Positions 45,896 through 58,090 are shown, counted from the stretch's first letter. The stretch is 64,000 nt of DNA from Bacteroidota bacterium (GCA_016702705.1 JADJDM010000016.1:1-64000); one strand, 5' to 3'. The notes: generated from the letters alone by a model not told the origin. A program made the numbers and translations.

Positions 45896-46783
45896 ATGAT
45901 AAAATTTAAAGCTTCTAAAATCGTTATTCCAGTAGATTTTTCTAAAACATCTATTAAAGCAATTAAACATGCTGCATTTATAGCAAAGGTTAATAAAGGA
46001 GAATTAATATTATTGAATGTTCAAAAGAAGAATGATTTAATTGATATAATTTTACCAGCTTTCAAATTAAAGGACATGTCGGTAGTTACTGATTTTTTGA
46101 GTGAAAAATTGGAAACGTTAGCAGGAGAAATTAGAAAAGAATTTGGAGTTAAAGTAACTTCTTTAGTTTCTTTAGGTCACATTACTTCAGAGATTGTAGC
46201 TGTAGCTGATGAGCATAAGGCCGATTTAATTGTTATGGGAACTCATGGTGGAGATTCGAAAAGCAGTGTTCTATTAGGAAGTAATGCTTATCGTGTTATT
46301 GCAAAAACACACTGTCCTGTTTTAACTGTTAGAGACAATACGCCTAACATTGGATATAAAAATATTATTTTACCGATAGATTCAACTTCACACACACGAC
46401 AAAAGGTAGTTCCTACATTAATGTTTGCTGAGAAGTTCGCGTCTAAAATTCATATCTTAGGTATTTTAGCACCAGGAGAAGAAAATGAAAAGCATAAATT
46501 GGAAGTAGTACTTGGGCAAATTGAAAAGATGGCAACTAAACATAAATTGGTAGCTGATTCTTTAATTGTAACAACTGAAGACTCATCTGCGAAAATTTTA
46601 AAATACGCTGCGAAAAACAAAGCAGATCTTATTTCGATTATGAGTGATCAAAATGGAGGTGTTTCTAAAATATTAGGACAGTTCGCGCATCATATTATAA
46701 ACGATTCTAAAATACCTGTGTTAACATTTAAGCCGGTTCATCATAACGATACAGCTTCGTTTAGTGTTGGTGGAATGTGGTAA
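45896..46783 (+). CDS. Universal stress protein (tandem UspA domains)
   Basis: The 295-residue protein has two UspA folds. The first starts KIVIPVDFSKTSIKAIKHAA and carries the ATP-binding signature VMGTHGGDSKSSVLLGSNAY with HCPVLTVRDN. The second starts NIILPIDSTSHTRQKVVPTL and is degenerate in its nucleotide loop (MSDQNGGVSKILGQFAHHII), perhaps acting in dimerisation. The protein is cytoplasmic and probably stress- or energy-responsive. A clear terminator follows. Confidence 0.9.
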   Translation: MIKFKASKIVIPVDFSKTSIKAIKHAAFIAKVNKGELILLNVQKKNDLIDIILPAFKLKDMSVVTDFLSEKLETLAGEIRKEFGVKVTSLVSLGHITSEIVAVADEHKADLIVMGTHGGDSKSSVLLGSNAYRVIAKTHCPVLTVRDNTPNIGYKNIILPIDSTSHTRQKVVPTLMFAEKFASKIHILGILAPGEENEKHKLEVVLGQIEKMATKHKLVADSLIVTTEDSSAKILKYAAKNKADLISIMSDQNGGVSKILGQFAHHIINDSKIPVLTFKPVHHNDTASFSVGGMW

Positions 46784-46804
46784 ACACCTAATTTCCAAAT
46801 AAAT

Positions 46805-46828
46805 AAAGGGCTCTTAAACGAGCCCTTT
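46805..46828 (+). terminator. Intrinsic terminator after the universal stress gene
   Basis: AAAGGGCTC (46805-46813) and GAGCCCTTT (46820-46828) form a perfect 9-base stem with a 6-base loop followed by TTTT. Confidence 0.85.
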
Positions 46829-46867
46829 TTTATTTCCTGAAAGATATAAATATCCCATGTATTTCAT

Positions 46868-46875
46868 TAATTTTG
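46868..46875 (+). promoter_or_regulatory. -7 box of the giant surface-protein gene
   Basis: TAATTTTG matches TAnnTTTG exactly, 37 bases before ATG 46913 and after the preceding terminator. No -33 TTTG at proper distance was seen. Confidence 0.45.
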
Positions 46876-46912
46876 GCATAAAATGTGTATTTCACACGAC
46901 AAATAAGTTTTC

Positions 46913-49900
46913 ATGAAAGCAAATTACTTTAAAGCATTAGTATTACTTGTAACTTTTTTATCTGCAAGTTCTTTATTCTCTCAAAATTCATATTCCGAAA
47001 AGTATCCAAAATGGAGACTAGGTTTTAATATGGGTGGAGTTTGGCAAACAAACGACTTAATAAAAAATAAAGCTGGCTTAGGTGGCGGCTTTAATATTGA
47101 GAGAATACTCAATAAAAAGGAAGATGCTCTTTTAGGATTTTCGCTAGGTTTTAGATATTTAGGCGGTAATTCTTATGGTTGGGATAACAGAAAAAACATT
47201 GCGCTTAAATCAAACAAAGCTTTAAATGGAGTTAATGACACTACCCTAAATTATTTTGCTAATCCTGGTTATTTTTATAATAGCTATAAAACAAAACATG
47301 CAGAAGGTGCACTTGAATTAAAGATGAATTTCCCAAAGTTTGAAAAACGAACTAATATTGTTTTTCATTTATGGGGAGGTTTAGGAGTAGCAAAGTATAC
47401 TGCTAAAATTAATGCGCTTAATGGCGATACTATGTATAATTATACTGGCTTATCTGCTCAGCCTTCTGTTTCTGATATTACAGCGTTTTACGATAAGAGT
47501 TATGAAACAGTAGCCGATGGAAATAGTTCAAGTGGTTCAACAGTTTTTGCGCCATCTTGCGGACTTGGTTTAGGGTACAGATTTTCTAAAAATGTAGCAT
47601 TAGTATTTGAGCATAAAATTACTTTCCCACGAGTGGATGTAATTGATGGTCAGCAGTGGAAAGATGACATTTCAACAACAGCAAAAAACGACTATTACCA
47701 TTATACAGCTGCACATTTAATATTTACTATTTATGGTAAATCTCACAAAGGAACTACCACAAACAAACACAACCACAAACACAAAACAACAAATGCTACC
47801 ACTACAAACAATAATTATACTCCAAAGCCTATAATTAGTATTTATACACCACCAACAAATCCTTACACTACAACTTCAAATATTCAGCAAGTTTCGGGTA
47901 CAATTAAATATGTTACTTCTTCTGCAGGAGTTTCTATTACTGTAAATGGAATGCCTCTTTCTAATTTTGATTTCAATCCTAATAATGGTTCATTAGGTTT
48001 TAACACTAATTTGAATCCTGGAATTAATAATGTAACTATAACTGCATCAAACCCAGCGGGGCAAGACAGTGAAAATATTGAGATTAATTACACGGCACCA
48101 CAGTTTACAAATCAACCAGTTGCTACCGAATTGCCACCGAAGGTTGTAATTAATTATCCTTCTAATAATTATCTTTCTACTTTATCAAGTACTAACGTAA
48201 ATGCTGTAATAAGTAATATCAGTTCAAGTGCAAATATTGCTGTTTCGGTAAATAGTATTGCAATAAGTAATTTTAACTATAATTCATTTTCAGGAGCTCT
48301 TAGTTTTGTTGCACCATTAAATGCGGGGAATAATTCAATTGTTGTAAGTGCATTTAATACAGCGGGTAATGATGCTCAGCAAGTTTTTGTGAAGTATACT
48401 CCAACTAGTACCCAAGCCATTACTCCTAAGGGAGAACCTAAACCAGTAGTTAGTTTTCATAATCCTCCATCAACACCTTATGAATCTACCATTAAGAATT
48501 TTAGTGTTACAGCGCATGTTAGTAATGTTACAAGTGCGAATCAGTTAACTGTTTTATATAACGGAGTTCCTGTTACTAATTTTACATTTAGCTCTTATGG
48601 TTTTGTAAACTTTAATGCCAATCTGAATGTAGGGTCTAATTCTGTTATTATTACAGGAACAAATACAGCAGGTTCGGATACCAAAACAGTTACAATTAAT
48701 TATAAAGAAACTGGAAAAGCACCTGTTGTTAAAATAATAGAGCCTGCGCTAAGTCCTTATGTTACAGAAGCTGTTAATTGCAATGTTGTAGCTAAAATTG
48801 AGAATGTTCAAAATCAAAGTGATATTAACGTTATGCTTAACAATGTAGTTGTACCTTTTACATACAATACATTAAACCAAACGGCTACAATTCAGGCAAA
48901 TTTAAATGCGGGTAAAAATGTTGTTATTGTATCAGCTGCAAATATTTATGGTTCGGATTCTAAAACCCAATTAATAGAACGTACAGTTAAATTGGTTAAA
49001 AAGCCAGCTGTTACGATAATAAATCCTGCTGTTTCTCCATTAAATTCTTTTGTTTCTTCACAGCAAGTAGTGGCTCAAGTTTTTAATGTTACTTCTTCTT
49101 CTGAGATTCAAGTTAAGGGGCAGGCTAATTTATCCATACCTTTTAATTACGATGCTACTACCCAACAAATACTATTCACTGTTAACCTAGCAACAGGTGC
49201 AAATCTTTATACTGTAACAGCAACTAATACAGCAGGAACAGATTCGAAGAGTGTTACTATAAATTATACACCAAAAGCAACTCCAATTTTGGAGAAACCT
49301 CCAGTGGTAAATTTTGTAAATCCTGCTACAAGTCCTTTTTCAACTTTTGATGGTAATATGAATGTTATTGCTACTGTTACTAATGTTGCAACTCAACAAG
49401 GAATAACAGTGAAATTAAACAATGCAAATATTAACTTCACATTTAACACAACAACAAAAGAAATTGTAATTCCTTCAAATTTAAATCTGGGTAGTAATTC
49501 CATTACTGTTACAGCTACTAATATAGCAGGAAGCGATTCTAAAACTCAAATAATAGATCGTAAAGAATTTGAACGTTGTTTGCTTAGTCCAGTAGTAAAT
49601 ATTGTAATACCAGGTGCTAATCCATACAGTACAACAAATGCAACTGAAAATGTTAGGGCTGAAGTTTTAAATGTAACTGGCGCTTCTAGTATTCAAGTTA
49701 CCAACCAAAATGGTCAGGCTGTTAATTTTACTTATGATGCTACGAGCCATTACGTAAACTTTGTTGCTACTTTAGTTGCAGGGAATAATATTTATAAAGT
49801 AAAAGCTACTAATAATGTAGATGCGGTTTCTGAATCTGTAAATATTATTTACACTAAAATTGTTTCAACAACGCAAACACCTATAAAAGTAAGCAAGCCA

Positions 49901-52900
49901 GTAGTGAATTTCACTAATCCTTCACAGATTAACACTACTATTCAAATTCCAACTCAAGCTATTAGTGCTTCTGTTACCAATGTTTCTGATGTATCAGGTA
50001 TTTCCGTTCAAGTTAACGGCTAAGCTCAAACTTCATTTACATACATAAATGGAGTAGTTGCATTTGTTTTAAATTGTAATGAAGGAAGTAATACAATTAC
50101 CATTTCAGGAACAAATGTTGCAGGGGTTGATGCAAAAACAATTTTTGTAAATTACAAAAAGCCAGCCCCTCCATTACCATTACCTGTTGTAACTTTTGTT
50201 TCACCAAATGTTATCAGTAGTGTTACTTCTAGTTCTTCTAGTAATGTAAATGCTACTGTTTTAAATGTCACAAGTGCTTCGCAAGTATTAGTTCAAGTTA
50301 ATGGTGCGGCAATAAGCAATTTCACGTTTGTGAATGGAGTTGTTAATTTTGTGGCAAATTTAAATTTAGGAAGTAATACAATAGTAGTTACTGGTAAAAA
50401 TGATTCAGGTAGTGATACAAAAACAATTAGTATCATTTATGAAAAGCCAGAGCCGCCAGTAATAATAAATCCACCTGTAATAACATACGTTGTTCCTTCA
50501 AGTTCTTCGTTTACTACAAACAACTCAAGTGAGAATATTAGAATGATGGTTACTAATGTTACAAATAGTAGTCAAATTACAGTTAAAGTTAATGGTATTA
50601 ACCTTAGTGGTTTTGCATTTAATCACGGGAGAATTTCTTTTAACGCCAACTTTTCATTAGGAGCAAATACTATATTAGTAAGTGCAACAAATGCAGGTGG
50701 AAGTGATTCGAAACAAATATCTGTTAATTATGAATTACCTGCAGTTCCTGCTCCGATTGTTACTATTTTAAATCCAGCGCCTGATTTGGTGGTTACTGAA
50801 TCAAGTCAAAGTGTTGAAGCAACAGTCACCAATGTAACAAGTTCATCTCAGTTACAAGTTACAATTAACGGAAATGCAGTTTCTGGGTTTAGTTTTAATA
50901 ATGGTAATTTGTCTTTTATTGCGAGTTTAGATCGCGGGCCTAATGTTATATCTATTAAAGGTATCAATGTTTCCGGTTCTGATACTAAAGTAGTAACAAT
51001 AACCTATAAATTACCTGTAGCGCCGCCAGTTCGTACTCAAGACCCTCCAGTAATCACTTTTTAATCCTTCAGTGCAAGTTACGAATGTAAGTGTTGCGTC
51101 TCAAGCAATTTCGGCTACAGCTACCTATCTTGATCAAAATCAAGTTACGGTTAAAGTAAACGGATCTTTAATAAATAACTTCACTTTCACTAATTCAACT
51201 GTTAATTTTGTTGCTCAATTAAATCAAGGGTCAAACAGTATAGAAATTACAGGAACAAATATCCATGGAACAGATACCAAATCAATAACAATTAATTACG
51301 CACCTCCTGCAACAGTTGTAAATCCTCCTGTGGTTACAATTACGAGTCCTTCTGCATCAACTTCTACATTAAATAATGTTCAAAATGTAACTGCAAATGT
51401 TACTGAGGTTAACTCTTCATCTCAGGTTAGTGTTTCAGTTAATAATGTAGCAATAAGCAATTTTACTTTTGTTAATGGAAGTGTAAATTTTGTTGCACCC
51501 CTTACAATAGGTTCAAATGCTGTTAAAGTTACAGGAACAAATAGTGGTGGTACGGATTCTAAAACTATAACTATTACACGTCAAGCTCCTCCAGCTCCAT
51601 CTGTTTCTATATCAATTCCCTCAGCTAATCCTTACACTAGTGCAACAGCAATTGTAAATATTACAGCTAATGTTCTTAATGTAGCAAGTAGTTCTGAGAT
51701 AAGTGTTACTAAGAATGGTGCAGCTGTTCCTTTCACGTATAATGCAGCTACTAATATTGTAAACTTTAGTTATACATTAACAGGCAATGCAACATTTGTA
51801 ATCACAGCATCAAATAATAATGGCAGTGATAGTAAGAGTTTGGTAGTAAATTATACAGTGCCTGTTGTTGATCCTGAAATAGTAATTTGTCACAAGCCTC
51901 CAGGAAATCCAACTAATACTCAACAATTAACTATCCCACAAAGTGCATGGCCTGCTCATCAAGCTCATGGCGACGAATTGGGAACTTGCCCTACACCAAC
52001 CATTACGCCTAACAATGGAAATAATAATGGTAGTGGAAATAATAATGGAAATAACAATGGTAATGGAAATAATTCTGGTGGTAATAACAATGATCCTCAA
52101 ATCACAATTTGTCACAAACCTCCAGGAAATCCAACTAACACACAGGAATTAACGATTCCTCAAAGTGCATGGGCAGCTCATCAGGCTCATGGCGATGTAT
52201 TAGGAACTTGTCCTGCGGCAGTAAATCCACCAGCGGTTTCAATTGTTAATCCTTCTTCAGTAAATATTACAACTCAAAATAGTGTTCAATCAGTTGCTGC
52301 CGTTGTAACTAATGTTACTTCAGCTTCTCAGGTTGTTGTTGTTTTAAATAATACACCTATAACTGATTTCACTTTTTCAAATGGTAATGTAAGTTTTAGT
52401 GTTGCTTTAACGGTAGGTTTAAATACAATCATAATTACAGGTACAAATGATGGTGGAACTGATTCTAAAACAATAAGTATTACACGCCAAACTCAGCCAG
52501 CTCCAACTGTAACTATTACTAGCCCAACTGCTAATCCATATACTAGCCCAACTGCTAATATAACTGTTACGGGTATTGTAGCTAATGTTGCCGATGCGTC
52601 GGAAATTAATGTTAAGGCCGACGGAAACGTAGTGCCATTTACTTATGATGCTACAACTGATGTTTTAAGTTTTAATTTTGTTCTTCAAGGGAATACTAGG
52701 TTTGCAGTTACCGCAGCAAACGCTTATGGAAGAGGTAGTAAGAATATTGTAGTAAATTACTCTGGACCTATTGCTGAACCTGAAATTATAATTTGCCATA
52801 AACCTCCAGGAAATCCAACTAATACTCAAGAGTTAACTATTCCGCAAAGTGCTTGGCCTGCTCATCAAGCGCATGGCGATGATTTAGGTCCTTGTCCAAA

Positions 52901-53297
52901 AACAAAGGGTAATAATGGGAACGAAAATAAGGATAACAAGGATAATAGTACTCCTGGAACAATATTGAATGGAATCAAAGGATTAATGACTCCAACTAAT
53001 AATGCCCCTAAAACAAACACTAATACTCAACCAACAAATTCAACTCCTAAAACAAACACGAATACACAACCAACTAATACAACTCCTAAAACAAATACAA
53101 ATACTCAACCAACCAATACAACGCCGAAAGCTACAGAACCTAAGAAGGAAGAGCCTAAAGTTACACCGCGTACCGTGCAGCCAACTACAACCACACCAAC
53201 AACTGTTGCGCCAACCACTACAACGCCTGTAAAAGCAACTACTCCTTCAACAGTAACTGAAGGAACTTCAACGCCTCGTGTAATTAAACCTAGATAA
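46913..53297 (+). CDS. Giant barrel-plus-Ig-repeat surface protein (two frame breaks)
   Basis: This is about 2,130 residues when joined. A signal peptide (ends SLFSQ) precedes a beta-barrel-like domain of about 260 residues (WRLGFNMGGVWQTND to YTAAHLIFTIYGK) and a His/Asn/Thr linker (NKHNHKHKTTNAT). Sixteen Ig-like repeats of roughly 85-90 residues follow, with consensus PxVxIxxPxxxPxT, then VTNVTSSSxIxVxVNG, NFTF, LxxGSNxIxVxGTNxxGSDTK and ITINY. Three Cys/His motifs starting ICHKPPGNPTNTQ are placed near 51886, 52110 and 52792; an Asn/Gly-rich stretch separates the first two. The tail is Thr/Pro/Asn-rich with a repeated TNTNTQPTNTTPK unit. No T9SS domain is seen. An in-frame TAA at 50021-50023 falls inside repeat 8, and a T-run indel at 51058-51062 inside repeat 12; reading continues on both sides. 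It is likely an adhesin or cell-surface scaffold. Confidence 0.8.
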
Positions 53298-53298
53298 T

Positions 53299-53538
53299 AT
53301 GCGTGTACTTGAAATTATTCCTCATCCATCCATTGCGATTTCCATCTTTCAGATGAATGATAAGTATATTGTTAAATTTGAAGCAGGGCCAATGGAACAA
53401 GCCTTTAAGTTTAAGGTTGAAGAAGTAAAAGGACTTGATGGATTGAAAGCTATTGTTAACGCGGATTTTATTGAGAAGGTAAGAATGCGTTTTAATGATA
53501 TGTATTTGCAGATGCAGAGTGCGTCTGCAAATACTTAA
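53299..53538 (+). CDS. Small conserved-looking hypothetical protein
   Basis: This 79-residue protein begins one base after the stop of the giant gene, so it is probably cotranscribed. It is soluble and has no signal peptide: RVLEIIPHPSIAISIFQMND, then KYIVKFEAGPMEQAFKFKVE, then a helical C-terminus. It looks like a single alpha/beta domain. Function is unknown. Confidence 0.6.
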   Translation: MRVLEIIPHPSIAISIFQMNDKYIVKFEAGPMEQAFKFKVEEVKGLDGLKAIVNADFIEKVRMRFNDMYLQMQSASANT

Positions 53539-53539
53539 T

Positions 53540-54697
53540 TTATATCTTACACAATATCTCCGCAGCCTTTTCTAGTGTTTCATCCTTTTTTGCGAAACAA
53601 AAGCGGAGTAATTTATTATCTTGTTTCTCATGATAAAAAACTGATAATGGAATAGCAGCGATTTTATTTTCTTTTGTTAAACGAATTGCAAAGTCTGTAT
53701 CTTTTTCGTTTGAAATCGAACTGTAATTCAGTAATTGAAAATAAGTTCCTGAGCAAGCTTCGAATGAAAATCTACTTGAACGAATTAGCTTTGTGAATAA
53801 ATCTCTTTTCTTTTGGTAAAAATGTTTTAACTCTAAGTAGTTTTCTTTTTCTTTCATGAAGTCGGCCAAGGCGTACTGAATTGGAGTGTTGCAAGAAAAC
53901 ACAAGGTACTGATGAATTTTTCTAAATTCATTCATTAAATTTTCGGGAGCGGCAATGTAAGCCATCTTCCATCCTGTGGTATGAACCGTTTTTCCGAATG
54001 AAGAAACAAGAAAACTTCTATTAGCGAGATTACTATTGCGTGCAATGCTTTGATGCGGTTTATCATCAAATGCCATGTGCTCATATACTTCATCACTCAA
54101 TATAAGTATATCTGTGTTCTTTGTTAGTTTGTCTAATTCTTTCAAATCATTTTCTGAAATAATACTGCCACTCGGGTTATGAGGAGTATTTATAATAATC
54201 ATACGCGTGTGATGATTAATTAATTTCTTTACAGCATTCCAATCAATCGAAAAATCAGGTTGAGACAATGTAACGTAGATTGGTTTTCCTCCTGCAACAA
54301 TAATGGCAGGTGTGTAACAATCGTAAGCAGGTTCAAAAACAATCACTTCATCACCTTCTCTTATTATTGCTGAAATAGCTGTGTAAATGGCTTGTGTAGC
54401 ACCTGCTGTAATTGTTATTTCAGATTCGGGATGATACTTTGTTCCATATAACTCTTCAATCATAATTGCAATTTGTTCTCTTAAACCAATTACTCCTTGC
54501 ATCGGGGCATATTGATTAAATCCTTTTTGCATATAATGATTAACCAATTCAACTAGTTTATCCGAACAATTAAAATCGGGAAATCCTTGCGATAAATTGA
54601 TGGCATTGTTTTCAATTGCTAACTTACTCATTACCGAAAAAATGGTTGTTCCAACTGCAGGTAATTTAGAAGTAATGAGTCCTTCAAACTTTGGCAT
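53540..54697 (-). CDS. Pyridoxal-phosphate aminotransferase (methionine aminotransferase type)
   Basis: This 385-residue fold-type I class I/II aminotransferase resembles YbdL. It has INLSQGFPDFNCSDKLVELV, ITITAGATQAIYTAISA, the NTPHNPSGS Asn site, the ILSDEVYEHMAFD Asp/Tyr site, and the PLP lysine in SSFGKTVHTTGWKMAYI. It probably transaminates methionine and aromatic amino acids with 2-oxo acids. It is convergent with the preceding small gene (one base apart). The frame is intact. Confidence 0.9.
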   Translation of the reverse strand: MPKFEGLITSKLPAVGTTIFSVMSKLAIENNAINLSQGFPDFNCSDKLVELVNHYMQKGFNQYAPMQGVIGLREQIAIMIEELYGTKYHPESEITITAGATQAIYTAISAIIREGDEVIVFEPAYDCYTPAIIVAGGKPIYVTLSQPDFSIDWNAVKKLINHHTRMIIINTPHNPSGSIISENDLKELDKLTKNTDILILSDEVYEHMAFDDKPHQSIARNSNLANRSFLVSSFGKTVHTTGWKMAYIAAPENLMNEFRKIHQYLVFSCNTPIQYALADFMKEKENYLELKHFYQKKRDLFTKLIRSSRFSFEACSGTYFQLLNYSSISNEKDTDFAIRLTKENKIAAIPLSVFYHEKQDNKLLRFCFAKKDETLEKAAEILCKI

Positions 54698-54776
54698 ATA
54701 AAATTAATTAGAAAATAAAAATAATGATTGTAGTGCAATTTAGCTAATCGTTTTATTAACGATTTTCAATAAGAAA

Positions 54777-57388
54777 TTAAAAATCTTCGTCCTCTTCAGG
54801 CTTTTTCTTTGGCTCTAATTTCTTTGTGTTTTCTTTTTTATTTCCATTGTCAATAATAAATTGTTGATCGGCTTTTTTGGTGTTGTTTGATTTATTAAGC
54901 GTACTATCCTTTTTAAACAAACCGAACTCTTCTTTTAAGATGTTTTTTAAATTTTGTTTTTCGTTTTTAATGTCTTCTTTAATTTTTTCCTTCATTGCTT
55001 TTCTGTCGTAGCTAATTTTAGGATTATCAATACTTCCCGTCATGCTTAAATAAACACAACGCGTGTTTTCTGCATCGTTTTCAACTAAAGCAAGTTCTTC
55101 ATCTAATTGTTTGTTTTTGCCTGGTTTTTTGGCAAGTACTTCGCTTAATAAAAGTTTGATGTGATAATCAATAATATTATCAAATGTGTGTGTTCCATAA
55201 AAATCAACATTCATTGCTGAGTTTTTAATACTAGTTTTAGAGATTGAAATTACTCTGTCTTTAATTTCTAAATGACTTTGAAGTGTGTTGAATTTAATAT
55301 GTTGAAGTTCTTTTAATTCAACATATTTGGCCAAACTTTCTAAAGGTTTGTAATTTATTAGTTCGCCTTGTTCTATCGTCATGTCGCAATGAGCCAAAAT
55401 GCTTTTATCGTCGCAATTTAATTTTTTATCCCATTGCGTAGAAAAATCAAATGTAAATGTTCCTCTTCCTTTTATGTGTTTGTCTAAAATTTCTTCTTGC
55501 GAAAAATTGTTCATTTCATACATCATTCGTTTTACATCAATGTTTACCAGTTTGGCACTTCCTTTTATTAGGATGTTTTCATTAGATGCATCTAATATTC
55601 CTGATAAAGCAATGTCTCCATCCATGCCTTCAAAGGAAAGGTTTTCACTGTAAATTTTTTGATCTTTCAAATATATTTTGCCTGCAACATCCGCAGCTTC
55701 AAATTTGCCCAGCTTTAATTTTTTTATAAATGTGTTTAATTGAAAGGATAAGCTTTTGGGTAATTCAAAATTTGACGAACCTGTACTATTCTCGCTGTAC
55801 ATTATTTCATCTAATGAAATGAAATTAGATTTGCTACTTGCATTGATAGCTAATTTTTCATCTTTCTTTAGCATCCAAGGCACAAAGTTTATTAGCTCTC
55901 CAGATAACTCCGCATCACTAGAGCCTAGCTTTACTCTTAAGCTATCTGCTTTTACATCTCTACCAATCAATTCAAATTTACCTTGTGGTAGAAGCCAAAT
56001 ATTTTTATCGTTTTTAAATTGAATTTGCAAGTTGCTTACTTGCGCAATACCTTTTGAGTAATTTGCTGCCCCGCTAAAATCATTTTGCAGTTCATTAAGT
56101 TTACCTTTTATAATTGCATCTAGTTTTAATTTTCCTTCTAGTTTGGTAATTGTATCAATTGGATAAAATGAATTAACAGCAGCTAAATCAGCATCTAGTT
56201 TAAAGTTGAGGTCGATGTATGGGTCGGAGAAGTTGACCATTCTGTATTCACCTTCCAACGAATTGTTGTTGAGCATGGCTTTAATGGAGCTTAACTTTAA
56301 TTCTTCCTCACCATCCATTTGATTGTAGCTTCCAATAAAATTTACATTAGTAAGTTTAACGTCATTTGGTTTGTAAATAATGCTTGCATTTTTAACCCCG
56401 AAATCAGCTTTAATTTCTGGTGTTTCCTTTCCATTTAATGCGCCTTTAAGAATTCCGCTTACGTAAAACTCTCCTTCGCTTTTGTAATCATTAATTCTTT
56501 TTTGTTGACTTTCGGGTAATAATGAAAGTGTGTTTTTAATATCTAAGCCTTCTCCTTTAAAACTAATGTCTGCGTAAATCAATGAGTCTTTTTCTTTAAA
56601 GGTTCCTTTTGTAGAAAGAAGGACTTCGTTGATGTGAACACTAGCTTCTTTAATTGTATAAATAGCTTCATTAACATCAATGTCAAAATCATATTTAATA
56701 TTTTTGTTTTGTAAGTAGGATTTGTCTTTTATAAAAACAGTTGTTGCATAAATGTTTCCTGCACTAACTAAGGTATAGTTGGCGTCATTAAACTTACCTG
56801 CGCACTCAGCAGCTTTAATACTTAAATTTAATTTGGTTTTATTTTGTTTGTTTTTATACGAAAAATGAATGTTGTCTAAATTAATTTTTTCTAATTCAAA
56901 CTTTACGGCTGCTGATGAAGTATCTTGCTCGTTTGTTTTCCAGATGATATAATTTTCATTTCCTTTTTTATCTACTTTTAATCGAAGGTCAGCATCTTCC
57001 AAATCTATTTGTTTGATATTATACTTTTTGTTGAATAGGTCGAGAATATTAAATTGTAAGGATATTTTTCCTGCTGTAAAAAGTGTGTCGCGTTTTCGAT
57101 TTTTAGAGCTTCATAGCACATCACATTTTTGAACTCAACTGCTGCATTTGGGAAGGTCCTAATAACTGTTAAGTCAATATTTTGTGGGTCGATTTTAATT
57201 TCGGCATTTAAATTTTTATTGAGCTCACCAACCATGGCAGCTTTTACATCATCTTCTTAAACAAAAACTAAAACAACAGCAGTAGAAGCAAGTGCGAGTA
57301 TAGAGATACCTATCCAAAGTAAAAACTTTAAAATGAAACGTAAGATTCTTGGCTTTTTTTTCTCTTCTATTATTGGCTGCTCCATCAT
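54777..57388 (-). CDS. AsmA-family inner-membrane protein (stop and frameshift near N-terminus)
   Basis: ATG 57388 gives an N-terminal Lys/Arg-rich tail and one membrane helix (FILKFLLWIGISILALASTA). An in-frame TAA at 57257-57259 (codon 44) falls where VFVYEDDVKAAMVGELNKNL is expected, and a C is lost near 57090-57092 (expected ALKIENRDTLFTAGKISLQF). After that the protein runs intact to 54777, about 870 residues in all. The AsmA/DUF3971-like features are DLNFKLDADLAAVNSFYP, then KLEGKLKLDAIIKG, SLRVKLGSSDAELSGELINF and TSIKNSAMNVDFYGTHTFDN, with a charged C-terminal tail (KKLEPKKKPEEDEDF). AsmA proteins bridge inner and outer membranes and help lipid transport. Confidence 0.8.
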
Positions 57389-57514
57389 AGTAAAGTTCTG
57401 AATAATGTAAACGCAAAAAACAAGCTCTGGTTGTGTGATTTAAACATGATGAGTTTGATAACTCTGTTAAGAAAGCTTAAAAGCAAGGCTGTTTGAGCCT
57501 TAATATTGCATTAC

Positions 57515-58090
57515 ATGGACAACTTCGATTATTTCAGCTGGATTATATTACCCTTACTTATTTTTATTTCGCGCTTGGGTGATGTTACTTTAGCAACACT
57601 CAGGCATATTTTTGTTTCAAAAGGATTTAAAAAAATAGTTCCATTTTTAGGCTTTGTTGAAGTGCTAATTTGGCTTATCGCTATGCGACAAGTATTTAGT
57701 AATTTAAACAACATTGCTTGTTTTTTAGCATGGGCAGGTGGTTTTGCAATGGGTACGTATTGCGGAATGATGATAGAGGAGAAGTTAGCTCTAGGGATGC
57801 AGCTTATTAGAATTATTACCGATAAAGATCCAACGGAAATGGTTGCTGAGTTTAGAGGATTAAAACAAGGTGTTACCATTGTTGATGGAGAAGGAGCACA
57901 GGGGAAAGTGAAATTAGTTTTTACTGTTGTAAACAGAGTTCATAAAAAACAAATCATCGAAATAATCCACAATCATAATCCAAATGCCTTTTATAGTATT
58001 GAAGATGTGAAGAGTTCGAGTCATGGTGTGTTTAGTGACCGCGAGCAATTATCCTATTTAAGAAGATTGTTTCCTGAGAAGAGTAAGTAA
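57515..58090 (+). CDS. UPF0316/DUF5698 membrane protein
   Basis: This 191-residue protein from ATG 57515 has three transmembrane segments (FSWIILPLLIFISRLGDVTL; KIVPFLGFVEVLIWLIAMRQ; LAWAGGFAMGTYCGMMIEEK). It ends with a soluble DUF2179-type domain (GVTIVDGEGAQGKVKLVFTV to NPNAFYSIEDVKSSSHGVFS). RLGDVTLATLRHIFVSKG is the family signature. Function is not established; related proteins are membrane regulators. ATG is preferred to TTG 57506. Confidence 0.85.
   Translation: MDNFDYFSWIILPLLIFISRLGDVTLATLRHIFVSKGFKKIVPFLGFVEVLIWLIAMRQVFSNLNNIACFLAWAGGFAMGTYCGMMIEEKLALGMQLIRIITDKDPTEMVAEFRGLKQGVTIVDGEGAQGKVKLVFTVVNRVHKKQIIEIIHNHNPNAFYSIEDVKSSSHGVFSDREQLSYLRRLFPEKSK

Noticed and set aside
51927..53232. 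Overlapping frames rich in Ile, Thr or Gln within the giant gene
   Set aside because: They are shadows of its low-complexity Asn/Thr/Pro coding sequence.
4654..57259. Alternative genetic code or programmed stop read-through (TAA at 4654, 50021 and 57257; TGA at 32211)
   Set aside because: TGA and TAA end many intact genes here (for example EamA ends in TGA and greA in TAA), and the stops co-occur with random indels, so local error is simpler.
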